A stretch of 64,000 nt of DNA from Triticum aestivum (lineage: Eukaryota > Streptophyta > Magnoliopsida > Poales > Poaceae). The notes under the pieces are model-generated. The model saw only the letters and a program-made list of their open reading frames with translations. It had not been told where the DNA came from and did no database searches. The stretch covers positions 682,375,715-682,439,714 of the forward strand of contig NC_057803.1 in the NCBI RefSeq assembly GCF_018294505.1, written 5' to 3'. The number at the start of each line of letters is the position of its first letter. Position 1 is the first letter of the stretch. Both the position numbers and the translations under genes were made by a program. Below, one piece after another: positions 44,711 through 57,097 of the stretch.

Positions 44711-46316
44711 TTTTGATGAATCTATGAGTAGTATCGGAAGGTATGAACCATGGATGAGTTAGAATACAGTAGATATTACACCAACATGAATTTAGAATGA
44801 GTTCAAAACAGTACCTAAAGGAAGTGATTTGCTTTATTATACTAACGGATCTCACAAAGTTTTTGTTAAAGTTTTGTGTGAATGAAGTGTTCGAAGATCG
44901 AGGAGCTATCAATATAAGAAGAATAAAGAGAGGCAAGAGCTCAAGCTTGGGGATGCCCAGGGCACCTCAAGTAAATATTCTAAGGATACTCAAGCATCTA
45001 AGCTTGGGGATGCCCAGGGCACCCCAAGTAAATATTCTAAGGATACTCAAGCATCTAAGCTTGGGGATGCCCCGGTTGGCATCCCATCTTTCTTCTTCAA
45101 CAATTATCGGCATACCTTGGTTTTTGTTTTGTTCACATGATTTGTGTCCTTTGTTTTTTTGTTCTTCCTTTATGAACCAAGCTAGTATGAGATAGCCCTT
45201 CATTGATTTATAGAATGCTTCATGTGCTTCACTTATATCTTTTAAGTATGATCTTATAGAATTGCTCTTTGTGCTTCACTTAAATCTTTTGAGTATGGTT
45301 TTATAGAATGCTTCGTGTGCTTCACTTATACATTTTGAGCTTGGACATTGGTTAGTTTATATTAATTGTAGAAAGCTCCATGAACTTCACTTATATCTTT
45401 TGGAGTATGAATAATACTATCATCTAAAGCGGGTTTGGAAGAGTGTCAACTCTAGGAACTAGTGATCCCACTATTCCGAATGAGAAGAATTTTGCTTATG
45501 TGGAGAGTAGAAAAATTTCTATGCTTGTGGATCATGAAAAGAATGCTTTATGTGATGGTTATATTGTTGAAATCATTCATAATGCCACTGAAAATTATTA
45601 TGAGGGAGGAATACATGCTTGTAGGAGTGCAATAATATCAAGTTTTTCTCTCTATGTGCTTAAATTTTTGAAGTTATACTTGTTTTTCCTTCCTATACTA
45701 GTTGATTCTTGTTCCCATAAATTGTGTGCTCACAAAATCCCTAGGCATAGGAAGTGGGTTATGTTTAAATTTTCTAGTCATATTCTTCATGATGCTCTCT
45801 TTATGTTTCAGTTCTTATCTTTTATGTGAGCATCATTGAAATCATCATGCCTAGCTAAAAGGCATTAAAGAAAAGCGCTTGATGGGAGACAACCCAATAT
45901 TTACCCTTAATGTTTTTGTGTGTTCTCATGATTAAGATACTGTAGTAATCATGTTTTATAGCTTTTGTTTTAATAAAGTGCCAAGTAAGACCTTTGGGAA
46001 GACTTGGGTGAAAGTTAATGTGATCTTGCTGTAAAAAACAGAAACTTTGCGCTCACGAGATTTGCTGACATTTTTTTTATTGGAGAGTGCGATTAGGTTG
46101 ATTCTTTTTGAAGAAGATTAATAGACAAATTCCTCATGTCCAACAATTTATTTCATAATTTTTTGAGTAGCAAAGGTATGGTTAGTGTTCATATCATTAC
46201 AGACTGTTCTGTTTCTCACAGATTCTGTTTTCATTGTATAGTTTGCTTGTTTTCTAGTTTCTATGACTTATATTTCTCAATATAAATTGTAGAAATGATA
46301 TGGTACAGTAGGCATT
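44711..46316 (+). other. Leader of the outer element, second part
   Basis: This is noncoding. It contains a 57-bp tandem repeat (see next entry) and, near 46190-46316, a second copy of the ACAGATTCTGTTTT...GTTTGCTT module that first appears near 37900. Short open frames, such as 45443-45829, have no domain. Confidence 0.6.
44943..45072 (+). repeat. 57-bp tandem repeats (AAGCTTGGGGATGCCC)
   Basis: AAGCTTGGGGATGCCC begins at 44943, 45000 and 45057, giving two full copies and the start of a third. A related pair lies at 62703 and 62760. Confidence 0.9.
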
Positions 46317-47283
46317 TGTTGGCGTTCTGGGAACGGGGGTCCCCAGACTTGCCTGCCTACGGCCTGCGGCGTGGCTCGAGGAGGGGCCCAGCACGGCCCA
46401 TCTTCATCAACACAGACCCAAGACCCTCGCGAGGGGCCAAGCCTCGCGGGGAGGACGACACGGAGCTTCCTCAGGCACGGCCTCATCAGGCTGGCTCGCG
46501 AGGAGGCGGAGAGATCAAGGCGGGGTACCTCACGAGGTGCCCGTGACGCAAGCCATGACGACCAAGGGCGCCAGGCGGGCGCCAGCCCGCGCAGTGTCCT
46601 CCTTTCCTCTTTGGTGCAAAGGGAGCAAGCGCAGACGAGAGCATCAAGTAAAGGCACCCGTTTCGGTGCAACGAGACCAAGACCAGTCCAACGGCAGGGA
46701 GGAAGTCATTGTGGAGCCCAAGCCAGCGTCACCACCAGAGCCTTTGGTGGGCGAGGACCAACTTTAGTCAGGATAAGTGTACCAGATGTTCCCCTTCAAA
46801 ATGGCCAATTGTTGGCGCCCTTCCCGCTCAATATTTGGGAAGAGGCCCAGGGCCTTTGCCTATAAATAGGACTAGCCACCCCCAGGGTAGGGGGGCAATC
46901 AAGAAGGGAGAATCTAGAAGTCAAGAGAGAAACAAGCTAGGATAGGATCGAGTAGCATCACACAGAGAGAGAGAGAGCGAAGGGCGACTGAACTCCTCCC
47001 AGCAGTTCATCCCCCCAGCCAAGAACAGACCCTCGCGAGGCTGTTCTTCCTTGTACTGCTCATCATCATCAGCCCAAGAGGCAATCCACCACACCACACA
47101 CTGGAGTAGGGTATTACACCACAACGGTGGCCCGAACCAGTATAAACCCTGTGTCTCTTGTGCTGTTCTTTCCATAGATTAGATCTTAGCGAGGCGGAGG
47201 GGTGCAGGTAGGTAGAAGGCGAAATCTCCGCGCGCACCCCAGTGTTCGAACCTCGAGGGTCTGCCGGAACCCGAAATCCGACA
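46317..47283 (+). repeat. 5' LTR of the Tat element (967 bp)
   Basis: It starts TGTTGGCGTTCTGGG and ends GAAATCCGACA. TATAAATAGG at 46861-46870 is the core promoter. Confidence 0.9.
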
Positions 47284-47285
47284 TT

Positions 47286-47303
47286 TGGCGCGCCAGGTAG
47301 GGG
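47286..47303 (+). promoter_or_regulatory. Primer-binding site of the Tat element
   Basis: TGGCGCGCCAGGTAGGGG begins two bases after the LTR. The cognate tRNA is not identified with certainty. Confidence 0.65.
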
Positions 47304-47511
47304 TGCACCGGAGTTTTCCCTTCTGCCACCGCCACGACCTGCCCCGCGATGAGTAGCGCGTCGCCCGCTCCGGCCGCCGGCTGCCGGCGCCAGCACGGGG
47401 GCCAGGGGGCTCTGAGCCCTGGCCCCAGCCCTGCAACGGGTACGGTGGCCAGACAAGTTCAAGCCAACGACGCCGCCGTGCTACAGCGGTGCGACTGATC
47501 CGCTGGCCTTC

Positions 47512-50398
47512 TTGCTAGCGTACGAGGAGGACATCCTCGAAGCTGGAGGTGATGATAGGGTCATGGCCAACTGGCTTCCCATGGCCCTCACCGGCGCTCC
47601 GCGCGCATGGCTGCTCCACCTGCCGGCAGCCTCTGTGGCCTCTTGGGAAGAGCTCCGCAGCCTCTTCCTCGCCCACCACGCTACACCAACACCCCCGGTC
47701 GTCGCGGCCCTCCTGGGCGGCTCGCAGGCGCCGCCTACAAGTCACCACATCAAGCCGTTCATCCGCCGGGTCAGTGTTGCTTCCACGTGGCAGGGGGCTC
47801 CCCCGGACCGGGCGGCGCCCAAGGCCGGCCTGACCTTCAGCTCGGAGAACCACCCCTCCAACTCGGCCTGCTCGGGTGCGCTCCCCATGCTGTGCACCCC
47901 TACCATCTGCCAGGTGGCCGTCACCAGAACTCTCATCGATGGCGGCGCGGGCCTCAGCGTGCTCTCGGTTGAGGCCTTCAACCTCCTCCGCATACCCCTG
48001 GAACGGCTGCAACCCAGCCGACCCTTCTCAGGCGTTGGGGGCGGGTCATCCAGCTCCTTGGGACAGATCCGGCTCCCAGTAACCTTCGGCACCTATGAAA
48101 ACTTCCGCACGGAGCTAGTCGACTTCGACATCGCCCCCATCGGCCTCCCCTACAACGCCATCCTCGGCTATCCAGCGCTGGCCCAGTTCATGGCCGCGAC
48201 GCACCCGGCGTACAACCTCATGAAGATGCCCGGGAGCAGCGGTGTCCTCACCGTGCACGGGGACACCGAAGATGCGCTGCGAGTGCTTGAGCTCGCCTTC
48301 AAGACGGCGGCGTCGGCACAGCCCGCCGACTCGGAGACCCCCGAGGCCAAGGGGGCTGCACCCGCCAAGAAGAAATAGTTGTTCACCCAAGACAAGGCAG
48401 AAACCAAGCAGATACCCGTCGATGAGGACGGGTCCACCAATGCCACTTTCACCATAGGAGCCAACCTCGAGCCTGAGCAGGAGGAGGCCCTGGTCAGGTT
48501 CCTGCGCGCGAACAAGAAGGTATTCGCTTGGGAGCCTGACCAGTTGGCGGGGATCCCTAGGAGCGTAATCGAGCATCACCTCAACGTGTGCCCCAACGTG
48601 CGCCCTGTGAAGCAGAAGGCAAGGCGGCAGTCCACAGAAAAGCAGGCCTTCATCGTCCAAGAGACTCGCAAGCTAGAAGCCGCTGGGGTCATTTGCGAGG
48701 TCCGATACCCGGATTGGTTGGCCAACCCTGTCGTTGTGCCAAAGAAGGGAGGGAAGGAGCGCATGTGTGTCGACTTCACCAACCTCAACAAGGCATACCC
48801 GCAAGATCCATTCCCGCTCCCCCGCATCGACCAGATCGTCGATTCCACCGCAGAATGCGACCTGCTATGCTTCTTGGATGCCTTCTCTGGGTACCACCAG
48901 ATCAAGATGGCGGTAGAAGACGTCGAAAAGACAGCCTTCCTAACCCCGTGTGGGGTGTACTGCTACACATGCATTCTATTTGGGCTGCGTAACGCAGGGG
49001 CGACCTTTCAGCGGCTGATGCACATCACCTTGGGCCCGCAGCTCGAGAAGAACGTCGAGGCTTACGTCGATGACATAGTGGTGAAGTCTCAGGAGGCCAG
49101 GACCCTGATACAAGACCTGGAGGAAACCTTCGCGAGCCTCAACGCAGTGAACCTGCGGCTCAACCCAGAGAAGTGTGTGTTCGGAGTCCCCTCGGGCAAG
49201 CTCTTGGGTTTCCTCGTGTCCCACCGAGGCATCGAGGCTAACCCGAAAAAGGTCAAGGCGGTCGAGGACATGAGCCCGCCAAAGACCCTCAGAGAAATGC
49301 AGAAGCTCACTGGGCGCGTGACCGCGCTAGGGCGCTTCATCTCCAAGTTGGGGGAGCGAGCGCTGCCCTTCTTCCAGCTAATGAAGAAAAAGGGGCCCTT
49401 TGAATGGACTGAAGAGGCCGACAAGGCGTTCCAAGATCTCTAGAGATACCTGACCAGCCCTCCGGTCATGGTGGCTCCGCGCCCTCAAGAGCCCCTAGTG
49501 CTTTACCTCGCCGCCACTCCCTACTCCGCTAGCGCAGCCCTGGTGGCGGTTAGGGAGGAGCGTCGAATCAAAACCACAGCAGCAACCCGGGACAAGGCAA
49601 AACAGGAACAAGGAAGGCCCACAGAAACCGTCACCGCGGCTAAGGAGGATCAGCCGCCGCAGAGGAGTGCACCGGAGGCGGAAGGGGCCCCTCTCCCAGA
49701 TGGCCAGCCTCCGGAGGTCCCATCGCCTCAGGAGGCGCCATGGTCTCCGGGGGGCATCACCAGCACTGACGCACACAACCTCGTCTAGCACCCAGTGTAC
49801 TTCGTCAGGACGATGTTGCGGGACGCGAGGGCACGGTACCCCATGCCTCAGAAGCTCCTCCTCGCGCTACTGGTGGCCTCGCGCAAGCTGCGACACTATT
49901 TTCAGGGTCACCCCATCAAGGTCGTCTCGTCATACCCCTTGGAGAGAGTGCTCAGGAGCCCTAACTCAGCCGGAAGGGTCACTGAGTGGAACATAGAACT
50001 GCAAGCGTTTCAGCTCGAATTCAGCACGACCAGAGTCATCAAGGGAGCAGCATTAGCGGATTTTGTGGCAGAATGGACGGAGGCCCCAGGCTTCAAGGCC
50101 GACGAAGATTGGTCCCTCTCCCTGGGAAGCGAGGCGCCAGAAGGATGGGTCATGTACTTCGATGGGGCGTTCTCCAGGCATGGCGCTGGGGCTGGGGCGG
50201 TGCTCATATCGCCCACTCAGGACAAGCTCTACTACGCTGTACAACTCTGTTTCCAGCAAGGTGAAAAGGTCTCCAACAACATAGCGGAGTATGAAGGTCT
50301 AATAGCGGGCTTGAAGGCCGCAGCTACCCTGGGGGTGAAACGCCTCACCATCAAGGGCGATTCACAGCTCCTTGTCAATTTCTCCAACAAGGTGTACG
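47512..50398 (+). pseudogene. gag-protease-RT-RNase H frame of the Tat element, three TAG codons
   Basis: One frame covers the whole stretch. Gag is short: a capsid core (WLPMALTGAPRAWLLHL) runs into protease with no zinc knuckle, suggesting an internal deletion. Protease has LIDGGAG (47933-47953). Reverse transcriptase has FLDAFSGYHQIKM and YVDDIVVK (about 49063-49086). RNase H follows, then the second RNase H (YFDGAF near 50157) that stops at NKVY where copy B is inserted. TAG occurs at 48376-48378, 49441-49443 and 49786-49788, with no frameshift. Copy B then separates this part from the integrase. Confidence 0.9.
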
Positions 50399-52168
50399 TG
50401 TTGGAAATATGCCCTAGAGGCAATAATAAAAGTGTTATTATTATATTTCCTTGTTCATGATAATTGTCTTTTATTCATGCTATAACTGTATTATCCGGAA
50501 ATCGTAATACACGTGTGAATACATAGACCACAATATGTCCCTAGTGAGCCTCTAGTTGACTAGCTCGTTGTGATCAACAAATAGTCATGGTTTCCTGGCT
50601 ATGGACATTGGATGTCGTTGATAACGGGATCACATCATTAGGAGAATGATGTGATGGACAAGACCCAATCCTAAGCCTAGCACAAAGATCGTGTAGTTCG
50701 TTTGCTAGAGCTTTGCCAATGTCAAGTATCTCTTCCTTCGACCATGAGAGCGTGTAACTCCTGGATACCATAGGAGTGCTTTGGGTGTACCAAACGTCAC
50801 AACGTAACTGGGTGACTATAAAGGTGCACTACAGATATCTCCGAAAGTATCTATTGTTTTATGCGGATCGAGACTGGGATTTGTCACTCCGTGTAAACGG
50901 AGAGGTATCTCTGGGCCCACTCGGTAGGACATCATCATATGCGCAATGTGACCAAGGAGTTGATCACGGGATGATGTGTTACGGAACGAGTAAAGTGACT
51001 TGCCGGTAACGAGATTGAACAAGGTATTGGATACCGACGATCGAGTCTCGGGCAAGTAACATACCGATAGACAAAGGGAATTGAATACGGGATTGATTAA
51101 GTCCTTGACATCGTGGTTCATCCGATGAGATCATCGTGGAACATGTGGGAGCCATCATGGGTATCCAGATCCCGCTGTTGGTTATTAACCGGAGAATGTC
51201 TCGGTCATGTCTACATGTCTCCCGAACCCGTAGGGTCTACACACTTAAGGTTCGATGACGCTAGGGTTATAAAGGAAGCTTGTATGTGGTTACCGAATGT
51301 TGTTCGGAGTCCCGGATGAGATCCCGGACGTCACGAGGAGTTCCGGAATGGTCCGGAGGTAAAGATTTATATATGGGAAGTCCTGTTTTGGTCACCGGAA
51401 AAGTTTCGGGTTTTATCGGTAACGTACCGGGACCACCGGGAGGGTCCCGGGGGTCCACCAAGTGGGGCCACATGCTCCAGAGGCATACATGGGCCAATTA
51501 TGAGAGGGCACCAGCCCCTAGGTGGGCTGGGGCGCCTCCCACCATGGCCCATGCGGCTAGAAGGGAGAGGGGGCAAACCCTAAGGGCAGATGGGCCCTAA
51601 GGCCCATACTCCCTGCGCCTCCCTCTCCTCCCCCCTTGTGGCCGCCACCCATAGATGGGTTTTGGGGCTGCCGCACCCCTTGGGGTGGGAAACCCTAAAG
51701 GGGGCGCATCCCCCCTCTCCCCTATATATAGTGAGGCCTAGGGCTACCCATAACACATGAGTTCTCTCCCTCTTGGTGCAGCCCTGCCTCTCCTCCTCCT
51801 CCTCTCCCATGGTGCTTGGCGAAGCCCTGCGGGATTGCCACGCTCCTCCACCACCACCACGCCGTTGTGCTGCTGCTGGATGGAGTCTTCCTCAACCTCT
51901 CCCTCTCTCCTTGCTGGATCAAGGCATGGGAGACGTCACCGGGCTGTACGTGTGTTGAACGCGGAGGTGCCGTGCGTTCGACACTTGATCATCGGTGATT
52001 TGAATCACGACGAGTACGACTCCATCAACCCCGTTCACTTGAACGCTTCCGCTTAGCGATCTACAAGGGTATGTAGATGCACTCTTCTTCCCCTCGTTGC
52101 TGGTTTCTCCATAGATAGATCTTGGTGACACGTAGGAAAATTTTGAATTTCTGCTACGTTCCCCAACA
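50399..52168 (+). repeat. 5' LTR of Angela copy B (1770 bp)
   Basis: It runs from TGTTGGAAATATGCCC to GTTCCCCAACA. The TATA box is CTATATATAGTG at 51722-51733. Confidence 0.95.
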
Positions 52169-52169
52169 A

Positions 52170-52182
52170 TGGCATCATGAGC
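52170..52182 (+). promoter_or_regulatory. Primer-binding site, Angela copy B
   Basis: TGGCATCATGAGC, identical to the site of copy A. Confidence 0.85.
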
Positions 52183-53640
52183 TAGGTCTATTGCGTAGAT
52201 TCTTTGCACGAGTAGAACACAAAATAGTTGTGGGCGTTGATTTTGTTCAATATGCTTACCGTTACTAGTCCAATCTTGTTTCGACGGTATTGTGGGATGA
52301 AGCGGCCCGGACCGACCTTACACGTACTCTTACGTGAGACAGGTTCCACCGATTGACATGCACTTGGTGCATAAGGTGGCTAGCGGGTGCCAGTCTCTCC
52401 CACTTTAGTCGGAACGGATTCGATGAAAAGGGTCCTTATGAAGGGTAAATAGCAATTGGCATATCACGTTGTGGTTTTGCGTAGGTAAGAAACGTTCTTG
52501 CTAGAAACCCATAGCAGCCACGTAAAACATGCAAACAACAATTAGAGGACGTCTAACTTGTTTTTGCAGGGTATGCTTTGTGATGTGATATGGCCAGAAG
52601 AATGTGATGAATGATATGTGATGTATGAGATTGATCATATTCTTGTAATAGGAATCACGACTTGCATGTCGATGAGTATGACAACCGGCAGGAGCCATAG
52701 GAGTTGTCTTTATTTATTGTATGACCTGCGTGTCATTGAAGAACGCCATGTAACTTACTTTACTTTATTGCTAAACACGTTAGCCATAGAAGTAGAAGTA
52801 GTCGTTGGCGTGACAACTTCATGAAGACACGATGATGGAGATCATGATGATGGAGATCATGGTGTCATGCCGGTGACAAGATGATCATGGAGCCCCGAAG
52901 ATGGAGATCAATGGAGCTATATGATATTGGCCATATCATGTCACAACTATATAATTGCATGTGATGTTTATTATGTTTATGCATCTTGTTTACTTAGGAC
53001 GACGGTAGTAAATAAGATGATCCCTTACAAAATTTCAAGAAGTGTTCTCCCCTAACTGTGCACCGTTGCTACAGTTCGTCGCTTCTAAGCACCACGTGAT
53101 GATCGGGTGTGATGGATTCTTACGTTCACATACAACGGGTGTAAGACAGTTTTACACAGGGAAAACACTTAGGGTTAACTTGACGAGCCTAGCATGTGCA
53201 GACATGGCCTCGGAACACGGAGACCGAAAGGTCGAGCATGAGTCGTATAGTAGATACGATCAACATGAAGATGTTCACCGATGATGACTAGTCCGTCTCA
53301 CGTGATGATCAGACACGGCCTAGTTGACTCGGATCATGTAATCACTTAGATGACCAGAGGGATGTCTATCTGAGTGGGAGTTCATAAGATGAACTTAATT
53401 ATCCTGAACATAGTCAAAGATCTTTGCAAATTATGTCGTAGCTCACGCTTTAGTTCCACTGTTTAGATATGTTCCTAGAGAAATTATAGTTGAAAGTTGA
53501 AAGTAGCGATTATGCGGACAGTAGATAGCTTATGTCCTTAATGCACTGCTCAGTGTGCCGAACCCCAAACGTAGTTTGTCGATGTTGCGAACATCGGACA
53601 TACACGTTTTGATAACTACGTGATAGTTCAGTTAAATGGT
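52183..53640 (+). other. Untranslated leader of Angela copy B
   Basis: It is collinear with the leaders of copies 1 and A (opposite strand). It contains no gene. Confidence 0.7.
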
Positions 53641-56600
53641 TTAAGTAGAGGCACCAAAGACGTTTTTGAAACATCGCGGAACATATGAGATGTTTCGAGG
53701 GCTGAAATTGGGATTTCAGGCTCGTGCCCACGTCAAGAGGTATGAGACCTCCGACGATTTTCTTAGCCTGCAAACTAAAGGAGAAAACCTCAATCGTTGA
53801 GCTTGTGCTCAGATGGTCTGAGTACAACAATCACTTTAATCGAGTGGGAGTTGATCTTCCAGATGAGATAGTGATGTTTCTCCAAAGTCATTGCCACCAA
53901 GCTGCAAGAGCTTCGTGATGAACTATAACATATCAGGGATAGATATGATGATCCTTGAGGTATTCGCGATGTTATGAAACCGCGAAAGTAGGAATCAAGA
54001 AGGAGCATCAATTGTTGATGGTTGGTGAAACCACTAGTTTCAAGAAGGGCAAGGGCAAGAAGGGATACTTCATAAAACGGCAAATCAGCTGCTGCTCTAG
54101 TGAAGAAACCCAAGGTTGAACCCAAACCCGAGACTAAGTGCTTCTGTAATGAGAGGAACGGACACTGAAGCGGAACCACCCTAGATACTTGGTAGATGAG
54201 AAGGCTGGCAAGGTCGATAGAAGTATATTGGATATACATTATGTTAATGTGTACTTTACTAGTACTCCTAGTAGCACCAGGGTATAAGATACCGGTTCGG
54301 TTGCTAAGTGTTAGTAACTCGAAATAAAAAGCTACGAAATAAACGGAGACTAGCTAAAGGTGAGCTGACGATATATGTTGGAAGTGTTTCCAAGTTTGAT
54401 GTGATCAAACATCGCACGCTCCCTCTACCATCAAGATTAGTATTAAACCTGAATGGTTTATTGAATCTCGATCGTAGTGATACACATTTTCATGCCAAAA
54501 GATATAAGACAGTAATGATAGTACCACTTACTTGTGGCACTGCCATGTAAGTCATAATGGTATAAAACGCATGAAGAAGCTCCATGTTGATGGATCTTTG
54601 GACTCACTCATTTTTGAAAAGTTTGAGACATGCGAACCATGTCTGTTGGTGTATATGCGTGAAGAAACTCCATGCAGATGGATCGTTTGGACTCACTTGA
54701 TTTTGAATCACTTGAGATATGCAAATCATACCACATGGGCAAGATGACTGAAAAGCCTCGGTTTCAGTAAGATGGAGCAAGATAGCAACTTGTTGGAAGT
54801 AACACATTTTGATGTGTGTAGTCCAATGAGTGCTGAGGCATGCAGTGAATATCGTTATGTTCTTACTTCACAGATGATTCGAGTAGATGTTGAGAATATT
54901 TACTTGATGAAACACAAGTCTGAATTATTGAATGGTTCAAGTAATTTCAGAGTGAAGTAGAAGATCATTGTGACAAGAGGATAAAATGTCTATGATATGA
55001 TCATAGAGATGAATATCTGAGTTACGAGTATTGGCACACAATTAAGACATTGTGGAAATTGTTTTGCAATTAATACCGCCTGGAACACCATAGTGTGATG
55101 GTGTGTCCGAACATCATAACTGCACCCTATTAGATATGGTGCGTACCATGATGTCTCTTATCGAATTACCACTATTGTTCATGGGTTAGGCATTAGAGAC
55201 AACCACATTCACTTTAAATAGGGCACCATGTAATTCTGTTGAGATGACACCGTATGAATTATGGTTTAGAGAAACCTAAGTTGTCATTTCTTAAAGGTTT
55301 GGGGCTGTGACGCTTATGTGAAAAAGTTTCAGGATTGATAAGCTCGAACCCAAAGCGGATAAAATGCATCTTCATAGGACACCCAAAACAGTTGGGTATA
55401 CCTCCTAATTCAGATCCGAAAGCAATATGGATTGTTTCTTGAATCGGGTCCTTTCTCGAGGAAAGGTTTCTCTCGAAAGAGTTGAGTGGGAGGATGGTGG
55501 AGACTTGATGAGGTTATTGAACCGTCACTTCAACTAGTGAGTAGCAGGGCATAGGAAGTTGTTCCTGTGGCACCTACACCAATTGAAGTAGAAGCTTATG
55601 ATAGTGATCATGAAGTTTTGGATCAAGTCACTACCGTACCTCGTAGGGTGACAAGGATGTGTACTGCTTCAGAGTGGTACAATAATCCTGGCTTGAAGGT
55701 CATGTTGCTAGACAACAATGAACCTACGAGTTATGGAGAAGCAATGGTGGGCCCAAATTCCGACAAATGGTTAGAAGCCATGAAATCCGAGATAGGATCC
55801 ATGTATAAAAACAAAGTATAGACTTTGGAAGAACTACTTGATGGTCGTAAGGCTGTTGAGTACAGATGGATTTTAAAGGAAGACAGACGATGATGGTAAA
55901 TATCACCATTAAGAAAGCTCGACTTGTCGTTAAGATGTTTTCCGACAAGTTCAAGGAGTTGACCACGATGGGAATTTCTCACTCGTAGCGATGCTAAGAG
56001 TCTGTTAGAATTATGTTAGCGATCACTGCATTATTTATGAAATCTTGCAGATAGGATGTCAAAACATTGTTTCCTCGACGATTTTGAGGAAAGGTTGTAT
56101 GTGATACAACCGGAAGGTTTTGTCAATCCCGAAAGATGCTAATAAGTATGCAAAGCTCCAGCAATCCTTCTAAGGACTGGAGTGAGCATCTCGGAGTTGG
56201 AATGTATGCTTTGATGATGATCAAAGATTTTGGGTTTGTACAAAGTTTATGAGAAACTTCTATTTCCAAAGAAGTGAGTGGGAGCACTATAGAATTTCTG
56301 ATGAGTATATGTTGTTGACATATTGATGATCAGAAATGAATTTCTGGAAAGCCTGGATTAAGCTACTTGAGCATTGAGCATCAAGATCTATAAGGATAGA
56401 TCAAAATGCTTAATGGTACTTTCAAATGAGCACATACCTTGACGTGATCTTGAAGGTGTTCAAGATGGATCAGTCAAAGAAGGAGTTCTTGCCTGAGTTA
56501 TAAGGTATGAAGTTAAGACTTAAAGCTCGACCACGGCAGAATAGAGAGAAAGGACGAAGGTCGTCCCCTATGCTTAAGACATAGGCTCTACAGTATGCTA

Positions 56601-57070
56601 TGCTGTGTACCGCACCTGAAGTGTGCCTTGCCATAAGTCAGTCAAGGGGTATAAGAGTGATCCATGAATGGATCATAGGACAGCGGTCAAAGTTATCCTT
56701 AGTAACTAGCGGACTAAGAAATTTTCTCGATTATGGAGGTGGTAAAAGAGTTCGTCGTAAAGGTTACGTCGATGCAAGCTTAACACCTATCCGGATAGCT
56801 CTGAGTAGAGATACCGGATACGTATAGTGGAGCAACAATTTAGAATAGCTCCAAGTGGAACAGTTATTTGGAATGGCTCCAAATAGAACGTGGTAGCTAC
56901 ATCTAGGAGATGACATAGAGATTTGTAAAGCACACACGGATCTGAAAGGTTCAGACCCATTGAGTAAAAACCTCTCTCACAAGCAACATGATCAAACCCA
57001 AGACTCTTTGGATGTTGGTCACATGGTGATGTGATCTGTCAGTGTTAATCACATGGTGATGTGAACTAGA
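53641..57070 (+). pseudogene. Remnant gag-pol of Angela copy B, many stops and shifts
   Basis: Gag remnants start near 53690 (ARAHVKRYETSDDF). The zinc knuckle region near 54140 is altered. Protease and early integrase remnants are at 54290-55000. A pol stretch (55567-55821) keeps DSDKWLEAMKSEIGSMY, and RNase H remnants end near 57050. Each part is broken by several stops or frameshifts, far more than in copies 1 and A. No protein can come from it, although both LTRs, the primer site and the polypurine tract look usable. Confidence 0.9.
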
Positions 57071-57084
57071 TTATTGACTCTAGT

Positions 57085-57097
57085 GCAAGTGGGAGAC
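57085..57097 (+). promoter_or_regulatory. Polypurine tract, Angela copy B
   Basis: GCAAGTGGGAGAC lies directly before the 3' LTR. Confidence 0.8.

Noticed and set aside
45443..45829. 128-codon plus-strand frame
   Set aside because: It lies in the leader of the outer element, is low in GC and has no domain; probably chance.
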